Shown one piece after another: positions 15,810-22,030 of a DNA stretch of 26,132 nt. The stretch is taken from assembly GCA_016779685.1 (NCBI GenBank), contig JADHND010000003.1:1-26132 (forward strand). Reading direction: 5' to 3'. The notes under the pieces were generated by a model. The model did no database searches, was not told the origin of the DNA, and saw only the letters and a program-made list of their open reading frames with translations. Position numbers and translations under genes: made by a program. Source of the stretch: Shewanellaceae bacterium. Lineage in GTDB: Bacteria > Pseudomonadota > Gammaproteobacteria > Enterobacterales > Shewanellaceae. Within the stretch, counting starts at the first letter, position 1; each line of letters opens with the position of its first letter.

Positions 15810-16640
15810 CTATTTTTTCTGATAAAAAATACCTAAGCTAGAACGCTCCATGTTAAAGTCATCGCACAGCCCCGTCATCGACTCTGAGGCACCTAGGAAC
15901 AGGTAACCACCAGGGTTTAAGGCGGCAGAGAACTTCCGTAAGATCTCTGATTTGGCTTTAGGTGAAAAATAAATTAAGACGTTCCGACAGAAAATAATGT
16001 CAAAGTTGCCTAGTAAAGAATAACTTTCTTGTAGGTTCTGTGATTTGAACTCAACCATCTTACGCACGTCCTCTTTGATCCTACAATCGCCATTACCCAG
16101 ATCTTCAAAAAAGACCTTTTTACGTTCATCGGATAAGCCACGCGCCAGTGCTAAGCTATCATACTTACCTTCTTTAGCATGTTCCAACATCGAGGGGGAT
16201 AAATCAGTTGCCAAAATACTCACTCCGCGCGATAAGCTGCCTGGGTTTTGTTTTTGGTATTCTAAAATAATCATGGCTATCGAATAGGGTTCTTGACCCG
16301 ACGAACAAGCCGATGACCAGATCTTGATTGGACGATTGATGTCTTTCATTGAAGGTAGCAGTGTTTCTTTTAGGATTTCATAGGGATAGTTATCCCGAAA
16401 CCACAAAGTCTCATTGGTGGTCATCACATCGACCACATCAGCTCTTAACTGCTTGTTGGTTTTATCCATCACCAGATGAATCAGACCAGAAATGTCTGCA
16501 ACATCGTTTTTGTCAACTAAAGGTGCTAAGCGGCTGTTGACTAAGTACTGTTTATTATCACCTAGAACAATACCGCTGTGCTCTTCTAAAAATTTACAGA
16601 AGTTATTATAATCTTCTGGGGAAATCGAAGTACTCGCCAT
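15810..16640 (-). CDS. cheR: CheR, chemotaxis protein methyltransferase
   Basis: CheR methylates glutamates of chemoreceptors using S-adenosylmethionine and acts in the cytoplasm at receptor arrays. The 276-residue protein has the N-terminal CheR helical domain (about 1-75) and the methyltransferase domain with TNETLWFRDNYPYEILKETL, the SAM-binding IWSSACSSGQEPYSIAMI (about 107-124), ILATDLSPSMLEHAKEGKY, and FCRNVLIYFSPKAK. It ends with LNPGGYLFLGASESM, all typical of CheR. AAGGAGAG precedes the ATG. It follows cheV in the same direction, a pair commonly found next to flgB in Vibrio-like clusters. A terminator closes the unit. Confidence 0.97.
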   Translation of the reverse strand: MASTSISPEDYNNFCKFLEEHSGIVLGDNKQYLVNSRLAPLVDKNDVADISGLIHLVMDKTNKQLRADVVDVMTTNETLWFRDNYPYEILKETLLPSMKDINRPIKIWSSACSSGQEPYSIAMIILEYQKQNPGSLSRGVSILATDLSPSMLEHAKEGKYDSLALARGLSDERKKVFFEDLGNGDCRIKEDVRKMVEFKSQNLQESYSLLGNFDIIFCRNVLIYFSPKAKSEILRKFSAALNPGGYLFLGASESMTGLCDDFNMERSSLGIFYQKK

Positions 16641-16704
16641 TTTTATCTACTCTCCTTGTACAGCTTTGAATAACAGCATCCATTTTGTTATATGCTGGAT
16701 AGCG

Positions 16705-17637
16705 TTATTTAGATCCTTGTAACATGTCGCTAACGGCTTTCACCAGCTCATCGGGACTAAATTTGGCGATGAATCCATCCGCACCAACTTTTTTCACCAT
16801 TGCTTGGTTGAAAACACCACTCAATGAGGTATGCAAGATCACCTTGATACCATTGAGCTCTTGCCTTCGATGAATTTCGGATGTCAAGGTATAGCCATCC
16901 ATTTCGGGCATCTCAACATCTGATATCAACAAAGGAATTTCTTGGTAAAGAGGCCCTTCACATTCACGAGCCTGATTTAACAGATACTCAAGGGCTTCCC
17001 GGCCATTGGTGGCCGTAATCACCTCTAAATTAAGAGGTTCTAGTGACTTTTTAGCTTGCTGCAAAGCCACTTTTGAATCATCTGCCAGCAAGATCTTGTA
17101 ATGCTCGTTGGCCACACCAGAGGATTCAATGATGTTCACGACGTCTTCACTTAATTCACCACTTAAAGGTGCTATTTCATGAAGTACTTTTTCGACGTCG
17201 AGAATTTCAACCAGCTCATTGTCGATCTCGGTCACCGCCGTCAAGTAAGAACTACCTGCCCCTTTTGGAGGCGGCATAATATCTTCCCAATTCATATTAA
17301 TAATTCGCTCAACCGCTTCAACCAAGAAGCCTTGAGTTCGGCGATTGTACTCCGTAATAATGACGAAGCGCTCACTAAGATCTTCGAGGAGCTCACCACC
17401 AATAGCGGCATTCATATCTATAATGGATATGGTTTGATCGCGCACTTGTGCCACGCCCCGCACATATTCATGCATGCCCGGTAATCCGCGCAATGGTGGA
17501 CAAGGCAGCACCTCTCTCACTTTAAAAACATTGATACCGAAACGCTGGTTACCCTTCAACCGAAACAACAGAAGTTCAAATCGGTTTTGTCCAACCAGCT
17601 GGGTACGGCTATCAACCGTATCTAGTACACTCGCCAT
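16705..17637 (-). CDS. cheV: CheV, CheW-response regulator coupling protein
   Basis: CheV couples receptors to CheA and adds a phosphorylatable receiver domain for adaptation. The 310-residue product has a CheW-like domain (about 15-160) and a receiver domain (about 180-305). The receiver keeps the acidic pair D186/D187, phosphoacceptor D240 in LLISDVEMPEMDGY, T270 and K292. I choose ATG 17637 (MASVLDTVDSRTQLVGQNRF) because a TAGGTAGG SD lies about 9 nt upstream and CheV proteins start this way. A longer in-frame start 12 codons upstream lacks support. It is divergent from flgA and precedes cheR by about 65 nt. Confidence 0.96.
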   Translation of the reverse strand: MASVLDTVDSRTQLVGQNRFELLLFRLKGNQRFGINVFKVREVLPCPPLRGLPGMHEYVRGVAQVRDQTISIIDMNAAIGGELLEDLSERFVIITEYNRRTQGFLVEAVERIINMNWEDIMPPPKGAGSSYLTAVTEIDNELVEILDVEKVLHEIAPLSGELSEDVVNIIESSGVANEHYKILLADDSKVALQQAKKSLEPLNLEVITATNGREALEYLLNQARECEGPLYQEIPLLISDVEMPEMDGYTLTSEIHRRQELNGIKVILHTSLSGVFNQAMVKKVGADGFIAKFSPDELVKAVSDMLQGSK

Positions 17638-17667
17638 GAATTCATACCTACCTAACACTAGGATATA

Positions 17668-17683
17668 TGGCATATTTTTTGCT
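17668..17683 (+). promoter_or_regulatory. Sigma-54 (-24/-12) promoter of flgA
   Basis: The plus strand reads TGGCATATTTTTTGCT, with 10 nt between GG and GC, in the cheV-flgA divergent gap. The flgA ATG (17720) lies about 37 nt after the -12 element, a spacing similar to the other sigma-54 sites in this window. Confidence 0.85.
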
Positions 17684-17688
17684 GACTC

Positions 17689-17715
17689 ATTAAAGGCGAA
17701 TCAGCGTTTGGTCAA
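17689..17715 (-). promoter_or_regulatory. Possible sigma-70 promoter of cheV
   Basis: On the minus strand, TTGACC and TTTAAT are separated by 15 nt, each 5 of 6 matches to consensus but with a short spacer. No sigma-54 or sigma-28 match points toward cheV, so this is the best available candidate. It is weak. Confidence 0.3.
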
Positions 17716-17719
17716 ATTT

Positions 17720-18541
17720 ATGTCATATAAAACCTGTTATCAAAAAAAGCTCTTCCCTAAAGCTCGAAACTGGATCTCTGATGCCGTTAAAAATCTGTGC
17801 CGATTTTATAAAAAAACAATAAAATTCAATTATTTATGCTTGTTTGTTGTCTTCTTCTCATCTACGGCGTACGCACAAACACTTCGGTCTTCAGATTCTA
17901 TATCGGCCGTTTCCCCCAAAGCTGAAATAGAAAATAAGATTATTGAGACAATAACCGCTACGATCGCAGTCCCCACTGATGTGAAATTGAGGGTGGTGGT
18001 CTACCCGTTTGATCCGAGGATTCAGGTTCCTCATTGTCTAAGTGGGTTTAACATTAAGTTGCCGTCACAACGTCGGGTACAACAAAGCAATCGCGTCATG
18101 GTCCAATGTGATAAGACGGCTCAAGATAGGTCTTGGCAAATGTATGTCAATACTCGGGTAGATAAAATATATCCAGCTATGGTGGCCACTAGAAACATCA
18201 ACATGGGCGAAAAAATTGATGCCACCAATGTCACACGTCAGTATATCGCCGAGCGACTTTTAAGAGGCAAGCATTACAAAAATTTAAATGAAATACAAGG
18301 CGCTAGAATAAAAAGACGGCTATCTAAAGGACAGCAGGTGATTGAGCCTACTGTGTGCTATGTTTGTAAGGGAGATATGGTGAGTATCGAAGCTTTGTCC
18401 CATCATTTTAGCTTAAAAACACTTGGCAAAGCCCTCAACGATGGTAATGTTGGCGAAGTCATTCGCATTCAAAATAACCGCTCTCGCAAGGTCATTTATG
18501 CCACCGTCCGGGATGTGGGTAAAGTGGATATTAAGCTATAA
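17720..18541 (+). CDS. flgA: FlgA, P-ring assembly chaperone
   Basis: FlgA is a periplasmic chaperone needed to polymerise FlgI into the P ring. The 273-residue product has an unusually long basic N-terminus (about 35 residues) before the hydrophobic core of the signal peptide (YLCLFVVFFSSTAYAQ). The SAF-type C-terminal domain follows: ATRNINMGEKIDATNV, GARIKRRLSKGQQVIEPTV, CKGDMVSIEALSHHF and GKALNDGNVGEVIRIQNNRS. I choose ATG 17720 because it is the first in-frame ATG after the sigma-54 promoter. The reading frame extends back over cheV, but that part would be antisense to it. No strong SD precedes 17720, so a start closer to the signal core cannot be excluded. Confidence 0.9.
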   Translation: MSYKTCYQKKLFPKARNWISDAVKNLCRFYKKTIKFNYLCLFVVFFSSTAYAQTLRSSDSISAVSPKAEIENKIIETITATIAVPTDVKLRVVVYPFDPRIQVPHCLSGFNIKLPSQRRVQQSNRVMVQCDKTAQDRSWQMYVNTRVDKIYPAMVATRNINMGEKIDATNVTRQYIAERLLRGKHYKNLNEIQGARIKRRLSKGQQVIEPTVCYVCKGDMVSIEALSHHFSLKTLGKALNDGNVGEVIRIQNNRSRKVIYATVRDVGKVDIKL

Positions 18542-18563
18542 AATCAATTAATGATTGATTTTT
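18542..18563 (+). terminator. Weak AT-rich hairpin after flgA
   Basis: Seven-base arms AATCAAT and ATTGATT with a five-base loop, starting immediately after the flgA stop and followed by TTT. It contains few G or C bases, so termination is probably partial and flgA transcripts may continue into flgM. Confidence 0.4.
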
Positions 18564-18586
18564 ATAAAAAAAACAAAATAATGCCT

Positions 18587-18613
18587 TAAGTCATGGGCAA
18601 ACCTTGTCGATAA
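18587..18613 (+). promoter_or_regulatory. Sigma-28 (FliA) type promoter of flgM
   Basis: TAAG, 15 nt, then GTCGATAA, which matches the flagellar sigma consensus TAAA-N15-GCCGATAA at 3 of 4 and 7 of 8 positions. It lies 23 nt before the flgM ATG. A FliA-driven flgMN unit is the standard late-gene feedback arrangement. Confidence 0.75.
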
Positions 18614-18636
18614 CCGAACAGATAGGAAGCGCATTC

Positions 18637-18981
18637 ATGGATATTAAAGACAATGTCACCACCCGCTCCAATACACCTCAACAGCCATTATCTGAATCAG
18701 CCAGATCAACTGTAGCTAGTGAGAGCAAACAGAGTGAGCAAGGACGCGTCACCGCAACCGAATTAACCCAAGTACAGATCACCCAAGAGGCACAAGCTTT
18801 GCAAAAGTTAACCCAACAAAATACGCGCTCAATCAAGGACATAGACGAGGGGCAACTGGCTGCCATCAAAAGCGCTATTCAAGCGGGCAAATACCCATTA
18901 AACGCAGAAAAATTAGCCAACAACCTTGTCAAAATGGAAATTCAAATTAGTCAAACTTTTGAAGAAATGGAGTCCTCATGA
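18637..18981 (+). CDS. flgM: FlgM, anti-sigma-28 factor
   Basis: FlgM binds FliA (sigma-28) in the cytoplasm until it is exported through the completed hook, delaying late flagellar genes. The 114-residue product is polar and low-complexity in its first half, as expected for the disordered part. The conserved C-terminal sigma-binding region is present (DIDEGQLAAIKSAIQAGKYP, LNAEKLANNLVKMEIQI). ATG 18637 has AGGAAG 7 nt upstream. An in-frame TTG at 18604 lies inside the -10 region of its promoter and is rejected. Its stop overlaps the flgN start (ATGA), so the two are translationally coupled. Confidence 0.93.
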   Translation: MDIKDNVTTRSNTPQQPLSESARSTVASESKQSEQGRVTATELTQVQITQEAQALQKLTQQNTRSIKDIDEGQLAAIKSAIQAGKYPLNAEKLANNLVKMEIQISQTFEEMESS

Positions 18982-19400
18982 GCACCTTAACCAACTTGTT
19001 AGAACAGCAAATTAGTGAGTTACAAGTCTTGCATCAAGTGGTTCAAGAAATCAGAACCGCTTTGCTCAATCGCGATCTTGAAAAAGTAGGCCAGCTGTCT
19101 CAAAAAGAAGAACAACTTTTAATGAACATTCAACAGTACGATGGCAACATCGCACTGCATCCGGACCACAGTAAACTTAAAGAGCCACCGTGGGATGCCC
19201 AAGTCAATACAGCCAAGACACTCTTAGAGCAATGCCGACTCATCAATCAAGCCAATCGCGAACATGTCGAGATTAATCTTGCCAGTATGAATCGCTTGCA
19301 TCAATTGCTGGTCACCAATCGGCATCAGGATAGTCTTACGTATACGGAAAAAGGCCAACCGCATACCTCAGCTAGCTCAGGGCAAAGTATCGAAGTTTGA
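18978..19400 (+). CDS. flgN: FlgN, export chaperone for FlgK/FlgL
   Basis: FlgN is the cytoplasmic chaperone that escorts the hook-associated proteins FlgK and FlgL to the flagellar export gate. The 140-residue product is almost entirely helical, with the FlgN-like pattern MSTLTNLLEQQISELQVLHQ, ALLNRDLEKVGQLSQKEEQL and CRLINQANREHVEINLASMN, and a polar tail. The start overlaps flgM by 4 nt (ATGA), with GGAG 5 nt upstream. The window contains two FlgK paralogues but this single FlgN, which would have to serve both. Sequence conservation in this family is low; assignment rests on position, size and the N-linked helical pattern. Confidence 0.88.
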   Translation: MSTLTNLLEQQISELQVLHQVVQEIRTALLNRDLEKVGQLSQKEEQLLMNIQQYDGNIALHPDHSKLKEPPWDAQVNTAKTLLEQCRLINQANREHVEINLASMNRLHQLLVTNRHQDSLTYTEKGQPHTSASSGQSIEV

Positions 19401-19477
19401 TCTAGATATGAATGGCTTGTCAGCGTGGGGCTTAGCCTTTTCCGCCAAGTCCCGTGCGCTTGCTGTCGCAAGTAAGC
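19401..19477. other. Convergent flgN-flgP gap
   Basis: 77 nt between two stop codons. A five-pair stem CTTGC-TGTC-GCAAG is present near the flgP end but without a T-run on either strand, so I call no terminator. Confidence 0.5.
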
Positions 19478-19999
19478 TTAAAAATATTCTACCGACTTCA
19501 GCCTTCTTTCTGGATTGAGTTGACGATAAAGATTCCATACGTTGGCAAAATCTAATTCCATTTCAACCACATAGTGCTCACCAACTTGGTAACTTTTCAC
19601 CACACGAGCCCCACGGATCACACCTGATATTTTAACACTGATTTCATCGCGTTGCCCCATCCAACTGCGCACAGTCGTTTGATTTTCGATTTCTTGACCA
19701 TAGACTTGTTCCAGCAATTCTCGATAGGCATCTATTTTAGATGCACGCATGGCCATCAACATTCGTTGTGCTTTGGTCGCACCAGGTTGACCTTCTAAGG
19801 GGGCATAACCCACCGCTGTCAAGATAGGAAAAGGCTTGGGCGGAATGCTCTCCCACTCAATCACTCGAGTGCCTTTTTTTTCGAGAACGGCCCATGGCCA
19901 CTGATTCCATTCCCAGCTTGAACAACCAGAGATCAACAACATACCTAGCACACCTGTGCTGAACGTTCGCATCCTTGATTTAATCGTCTTCATCTTCAT
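19478..19999 (-). CDS. flgP: FlgP, flagellar outer-membrane LPP20-family lipoprotein
   Basis: In Vibrio, FlgP is an outer-membrane lipoprotein needed for motility and for stabilising the H-ring region. The 173-residue product has a basic n-region, hydrophobic core and lipobox LLISGC. It is followed by an LPP20-type domain (LTAVGYAPLEGQPGATKAQR, MRASKIDAYRELLEQVYGQE, then SGVIRGARVVKSYQVGEHYV). ATG 19999 is preferred because AGGTG lies 8 nt upstream. The gene then overlaps the end of flgO by 20 nt, suggesting coupling. Further ATGs at 19993 and 19972 have no usable SD spacing. It converges on flgN across a gap of 77 nt with no clear terminator. Confidence 0.88.
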   Translation of the reverse strand: MKMKTIKSRMRTFSTGVLGMLLISGCSSWEWNQWPWAVLEKKGTRVIEWESIPPKPFPILTAVGYAPLEGQPGATKAQRMLMAMRASKIDAYRELLEQVYGQEIENQTTVRSWMGQRDEISVKISGVIRGARVVKSYQVGEHYVVEMELDFANVWNLYRQLNPERRLKSVEYF

Positions 20000-20660
20000 C
20001 AGACGCACCTACTTCATCTAATAAATAAATGGCTTGTTGGCCTTCTTCTTCATTTCGCTCCAACACCTCATCTGCATTTTCTGTTATCAAGCGCGAATAG
20101 CGAAAGAAGTTTTTCATTTCTTCCGCCCGCACATACACCTGTGCACTGGCCATCACCCGATGAGAGTGAATGTTTACAATCCGGCTGTTGATATTAATCC
20201 CTTTTATATCAGGCACCAAGGTGGTTACCAGCACCATCTGAATCTCCAATTCAGGTGCCACATGCTTCCATTCTCGACTTAACATAAACTCACCATCTTG
20301 GCTAATCTGCATATAATCACTGATATTGATATCCAAGATAAAAAATTGGTGGTTGTGCAAATCACTGATCAGTGACTGCTGTAAAAAATGACTTAACGCA
20401 ATGCGCTCTTTGAAATTACTGGCCAAGACAGGTGTCGTCACCGCCATCGGCGCCCGGCTGTTTTTGAGATCGATGTTGGCAATCAGTTCTTCGGTAATAC
20501 GGTACGATAAACTCTTGACAAAGTTCTTATCTTCCGGCGGTGAAGCTTCTAATACCATTAACTCATATTCATCACTGTTATCATCTGCTTCCGTAATTTC
20601 ATCATCTGAAGCACAACTCCATAGCATCGGTGATAACAAGAAGATGAAAAAATAGCGCAT
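19980..20660 (-). CDS. flgO: FlgO, flagellar outer-membrane lipoprotein
   Basis: FlgO is an outer-membrane lipoprotein associated with the polar flagellar H ring in Vibrio. The 226-residue product begins with a short signal peptide and lipobox (LLSPMLWSC, Cys 16), then an acidic linker. The FlgO-type domain follows, with VKSLSYRITEELIANIDLKN, RIALSHFLQQSLISDLHNHQ, and ININSRIVNIHSHRVMASAQ. It ends in a very acidic tail (SDEDEDD). SD AGGAA lies about 7 nt before the ATG. It sits between flgT and flgP and appears to have its own sigma-28-type promoter. Confidence 0.88.
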   Translation of the reverse strand: MRYFFIFLLSPMLWSCASDDEITEADDNSDEYELMVLEASPPEDKNFVKSLSYRITEELIANIDLKNSRAPMAVTTPVLASNFKERIALSHFLQQSLISDLHNHQFFILDINISDYMQISQDGEFMLSREWKHVAPELEIQMVLVTTLVPDIKGININSRIVNIHSHRVMASAQVYVRAEEMKNFFRYSRLITENADEVLERNEEEGQQAIYLLDEVGASDEDEDD

Positions 20661-20704
20661 GTTCAGTTCCTATATACAAACAAAAGCAAGGATGTCTACC
20701 AACG

Positions 20705-20731
20705 CTATCGACTTTTATACTAAAGACTTTA
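20705..20731 (-). promoter_or_regulatory. Sigma-28 (FliA) type promoter of flgO-flgP
   Basis: On the minus strand: TAAAGTCT, 11 nt, GTCGATAG, matching TAAAGTTT-N11-GCCGATAA at 7 of 8 and 6 of 8 positions with correct spacing. It lies 44 nt before the flgO ATG in the 118-nt flgT-flgO gap. Its -10 shares GTCGATA with the flgM promoter. Confidence 0.7.
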
Positions 20732-20778
20732 ATACGCCTTGAGCTGATGAACCATGGAGAGCTGATATCTGAATAAGA

Positions 20779-21939
20779 TTACTTAGATTTGAGAACCAAA
20801 TCATTAATTTGAATATTGAGGCTTGAGGTTTCATCCATTAAATTTGCAATGGCAGTAAACTCAGTCACCGATTGAATGGTTATTTTGGCGTGACTTGGAT
20901 CGGGGTTGATGGTCAATTGCGACAAACGATCGAACATGTGGCGCACCAAAATAATCTGAAAGATATCACCAACCCTTACACCATGATGACGACCGAGATT
21001 AATGACCACGCGATCATTTTGTCGAGCAATCAGCTGCCCGAGGGTCGGGCGACAAGACAGGGTTTGGTCAATGTCACTGACCACATTGTCAATGACTTTA
21101 TCGATAGTACGACCGTACGTTGATTGCCAAAAAAGTTCCGTTTGTGGTTCAATCATCGCATTGCGTTCAAATTCCCATGGCACACTGTAGCTATAATCTT
21201 TTATCCAAATACGTTCGCCACTGATGCTGTGAAACAAAGTCAAACGGAGCTGAAACTCTCGCGCAGGCGTGCTTTCAAACAGCCCCATCAAATAACTCAC
21301 TGTCGGCGTAATCGACATATCAATGATTTCAGGTACTAAGATGTATTGGCTATTGGTGATCTTCCCCAGCCAACTGGGAAAGCGATACCCCCTCACCTGA
21401 TTGAGATTTTTTTTAAAAATAACATCAGAATCGGTATGTAATGTCGTAAAATAGCTCACAGCATCTGTCTGTATGTTTTCCGATAAGCGCTCCACAAACG
21501 CTTCTGAGAACCCAAATAAATGCCCGTAACGCAATTGCTCTTGGTGCGCAATCGTCGCCCGCGGAATCAGAATTTTAGATTTCAGAGTAGAAGATTGGCA
21601 TTGATTTGCCGCTGCAACTTGGCTTAACTCAACCCGCAGTTGTACATGATATTCGTTGTCGATCCGATCTTCGCTGATCACTTCAACTCGATGCACTTCA
21701 CCAGCATATTCAATTTGAGTATGCTGTTCCTGCATCAAGCCGTTTAAAACGCTCTGCTGACTGATAATTTTAAAACCAGCTTGAAATGCCGCATCGTTGA
21801 CAGCTCGCTTAATGGCCTGTTCACGCGCAACTTCAATGTTGTCGTGTTGAATGATGGCTTTGCCTGTAATCTCCAGCCAATTCGCCGAGGCTGTGCTGCT
21901 TATCAACAGCATCACCAACAACAGCAGTCGCTTACTCAA
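20779..21939 (-). CDS. flgT: FlgT, flagellar H-ring protein
   Basis: FlgT forms the H ring around the LP rings in polar Na+-driven Vibrio flagella and helps recruit the MotX/MotY T ring. The 386-residue product starts with a signal peptide (SKRLLLLVMLLISSTASA) followed by NWLEITGKAIIQHDNIEVAR, EQAIKRAVNDAAFQAGFKI, a middle domain, and the C-terminal RVVINLGRHHGVRVGDIFQI, all consistent with the three-domain FlgT family and its usual length (about 375-390). The start is TTG 21939, with AAAGGA 9 nt upstream. The longer frame to 22014 would add 25 residues before the signal peptide and cover the sigma-54 promoter. A promoter 42 nt upstream supports independent expression. Confidence 0.9.
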   Translation of the reverse strand: MSKRLLLLVMLLISSTASANWLEITGKAIIQHDNIEVAREQAIKRAVNDAAFQAGFKIISQQSVLNGLMQEQHTQIEYAGEVHRVEVISEDRIDNEYHVQLRVELSQVAAANQCQSSTLKSKILIPRATIAHQEQLRYGHLFGFSEAFVERLSENIQTDAVSYFTTLHTDSDVIFKKNLNQVRGYRFPSWLGKITNSQYILVPEIIDMSITPTVSYLMGLFESTPAREFQLRLTLFHSISGERIWIKDYSYSVPWEFERNAMIEPQTELFWQSTYGRTIDKVIDNVVSDIDQTLSCRPTLGQLIARQNDRVVINLGRHHGVRVGDIFQIILVRHMFDRLSQLTINPDPSHAKITIQSVTEFTAIANLMDETSSLNIQINDLVLKSK

Positions 21940-21948
21940 TGCAAACCA

Positions 21949-21954
21949 TCCTTT
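21949..21954 (-). promoter_or_regulatory. Ribosome binding site deciding the TTG start of flgT
   Basis: AAAGGA on the minus strand, 9 nt before TTG 21939. An ATG overlapping the SD is in another frame, so the rare TTG start is needed to keep the FlgT signal peptide at the N-terminus. Confidence 0.65.
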
Positions 21955-21980
21955 TATCAAACCACTACTGTCTTCATACA

Positions 21981-21996
21981 AGCATGATGTGTGCCA
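21981..21996 (-). promoter_or_regulatory. Sigma-54 (-24/-12) promoter of flgT
   Basis: The minus strand reads TGGCACACATCATGCT: full TGGCAC, five bases, then ATGCT (one mismatch to TTGCT), with 10 nt between GG and GC. It lies between the LapC-like gene and flgT, at the same distance from the start codon as the flgB and flgA sites. Confidence 0.8.
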
Positions 21997-22030
21997 TTCT
22001 TGATTCCGAGGCAACTTGGCTCAACGCGAC

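Noticed and set aside
16674..16697. CAGCAT...ATGCTG inverted repeat between cheV and cheR
   Set aside because: Six-pair stem with a 12-nt AT-rich loop and no T-run; too weak to call a terminator or attenuator.
17474..17719. N-terminal extension of flgA over the start of cheV
   Set aside because: The extension would be antisense to conserved CheV codons, lies upstream of the sigma-54 promoter, and places the signal peptide more than 110 residues from the N-terminus.
18604..18636. TTG start for flgM
   Set aside because: It lies within the -10 region of the flgM promoter; ATG 18637 has a proper Shine-Dalgarno sequence.
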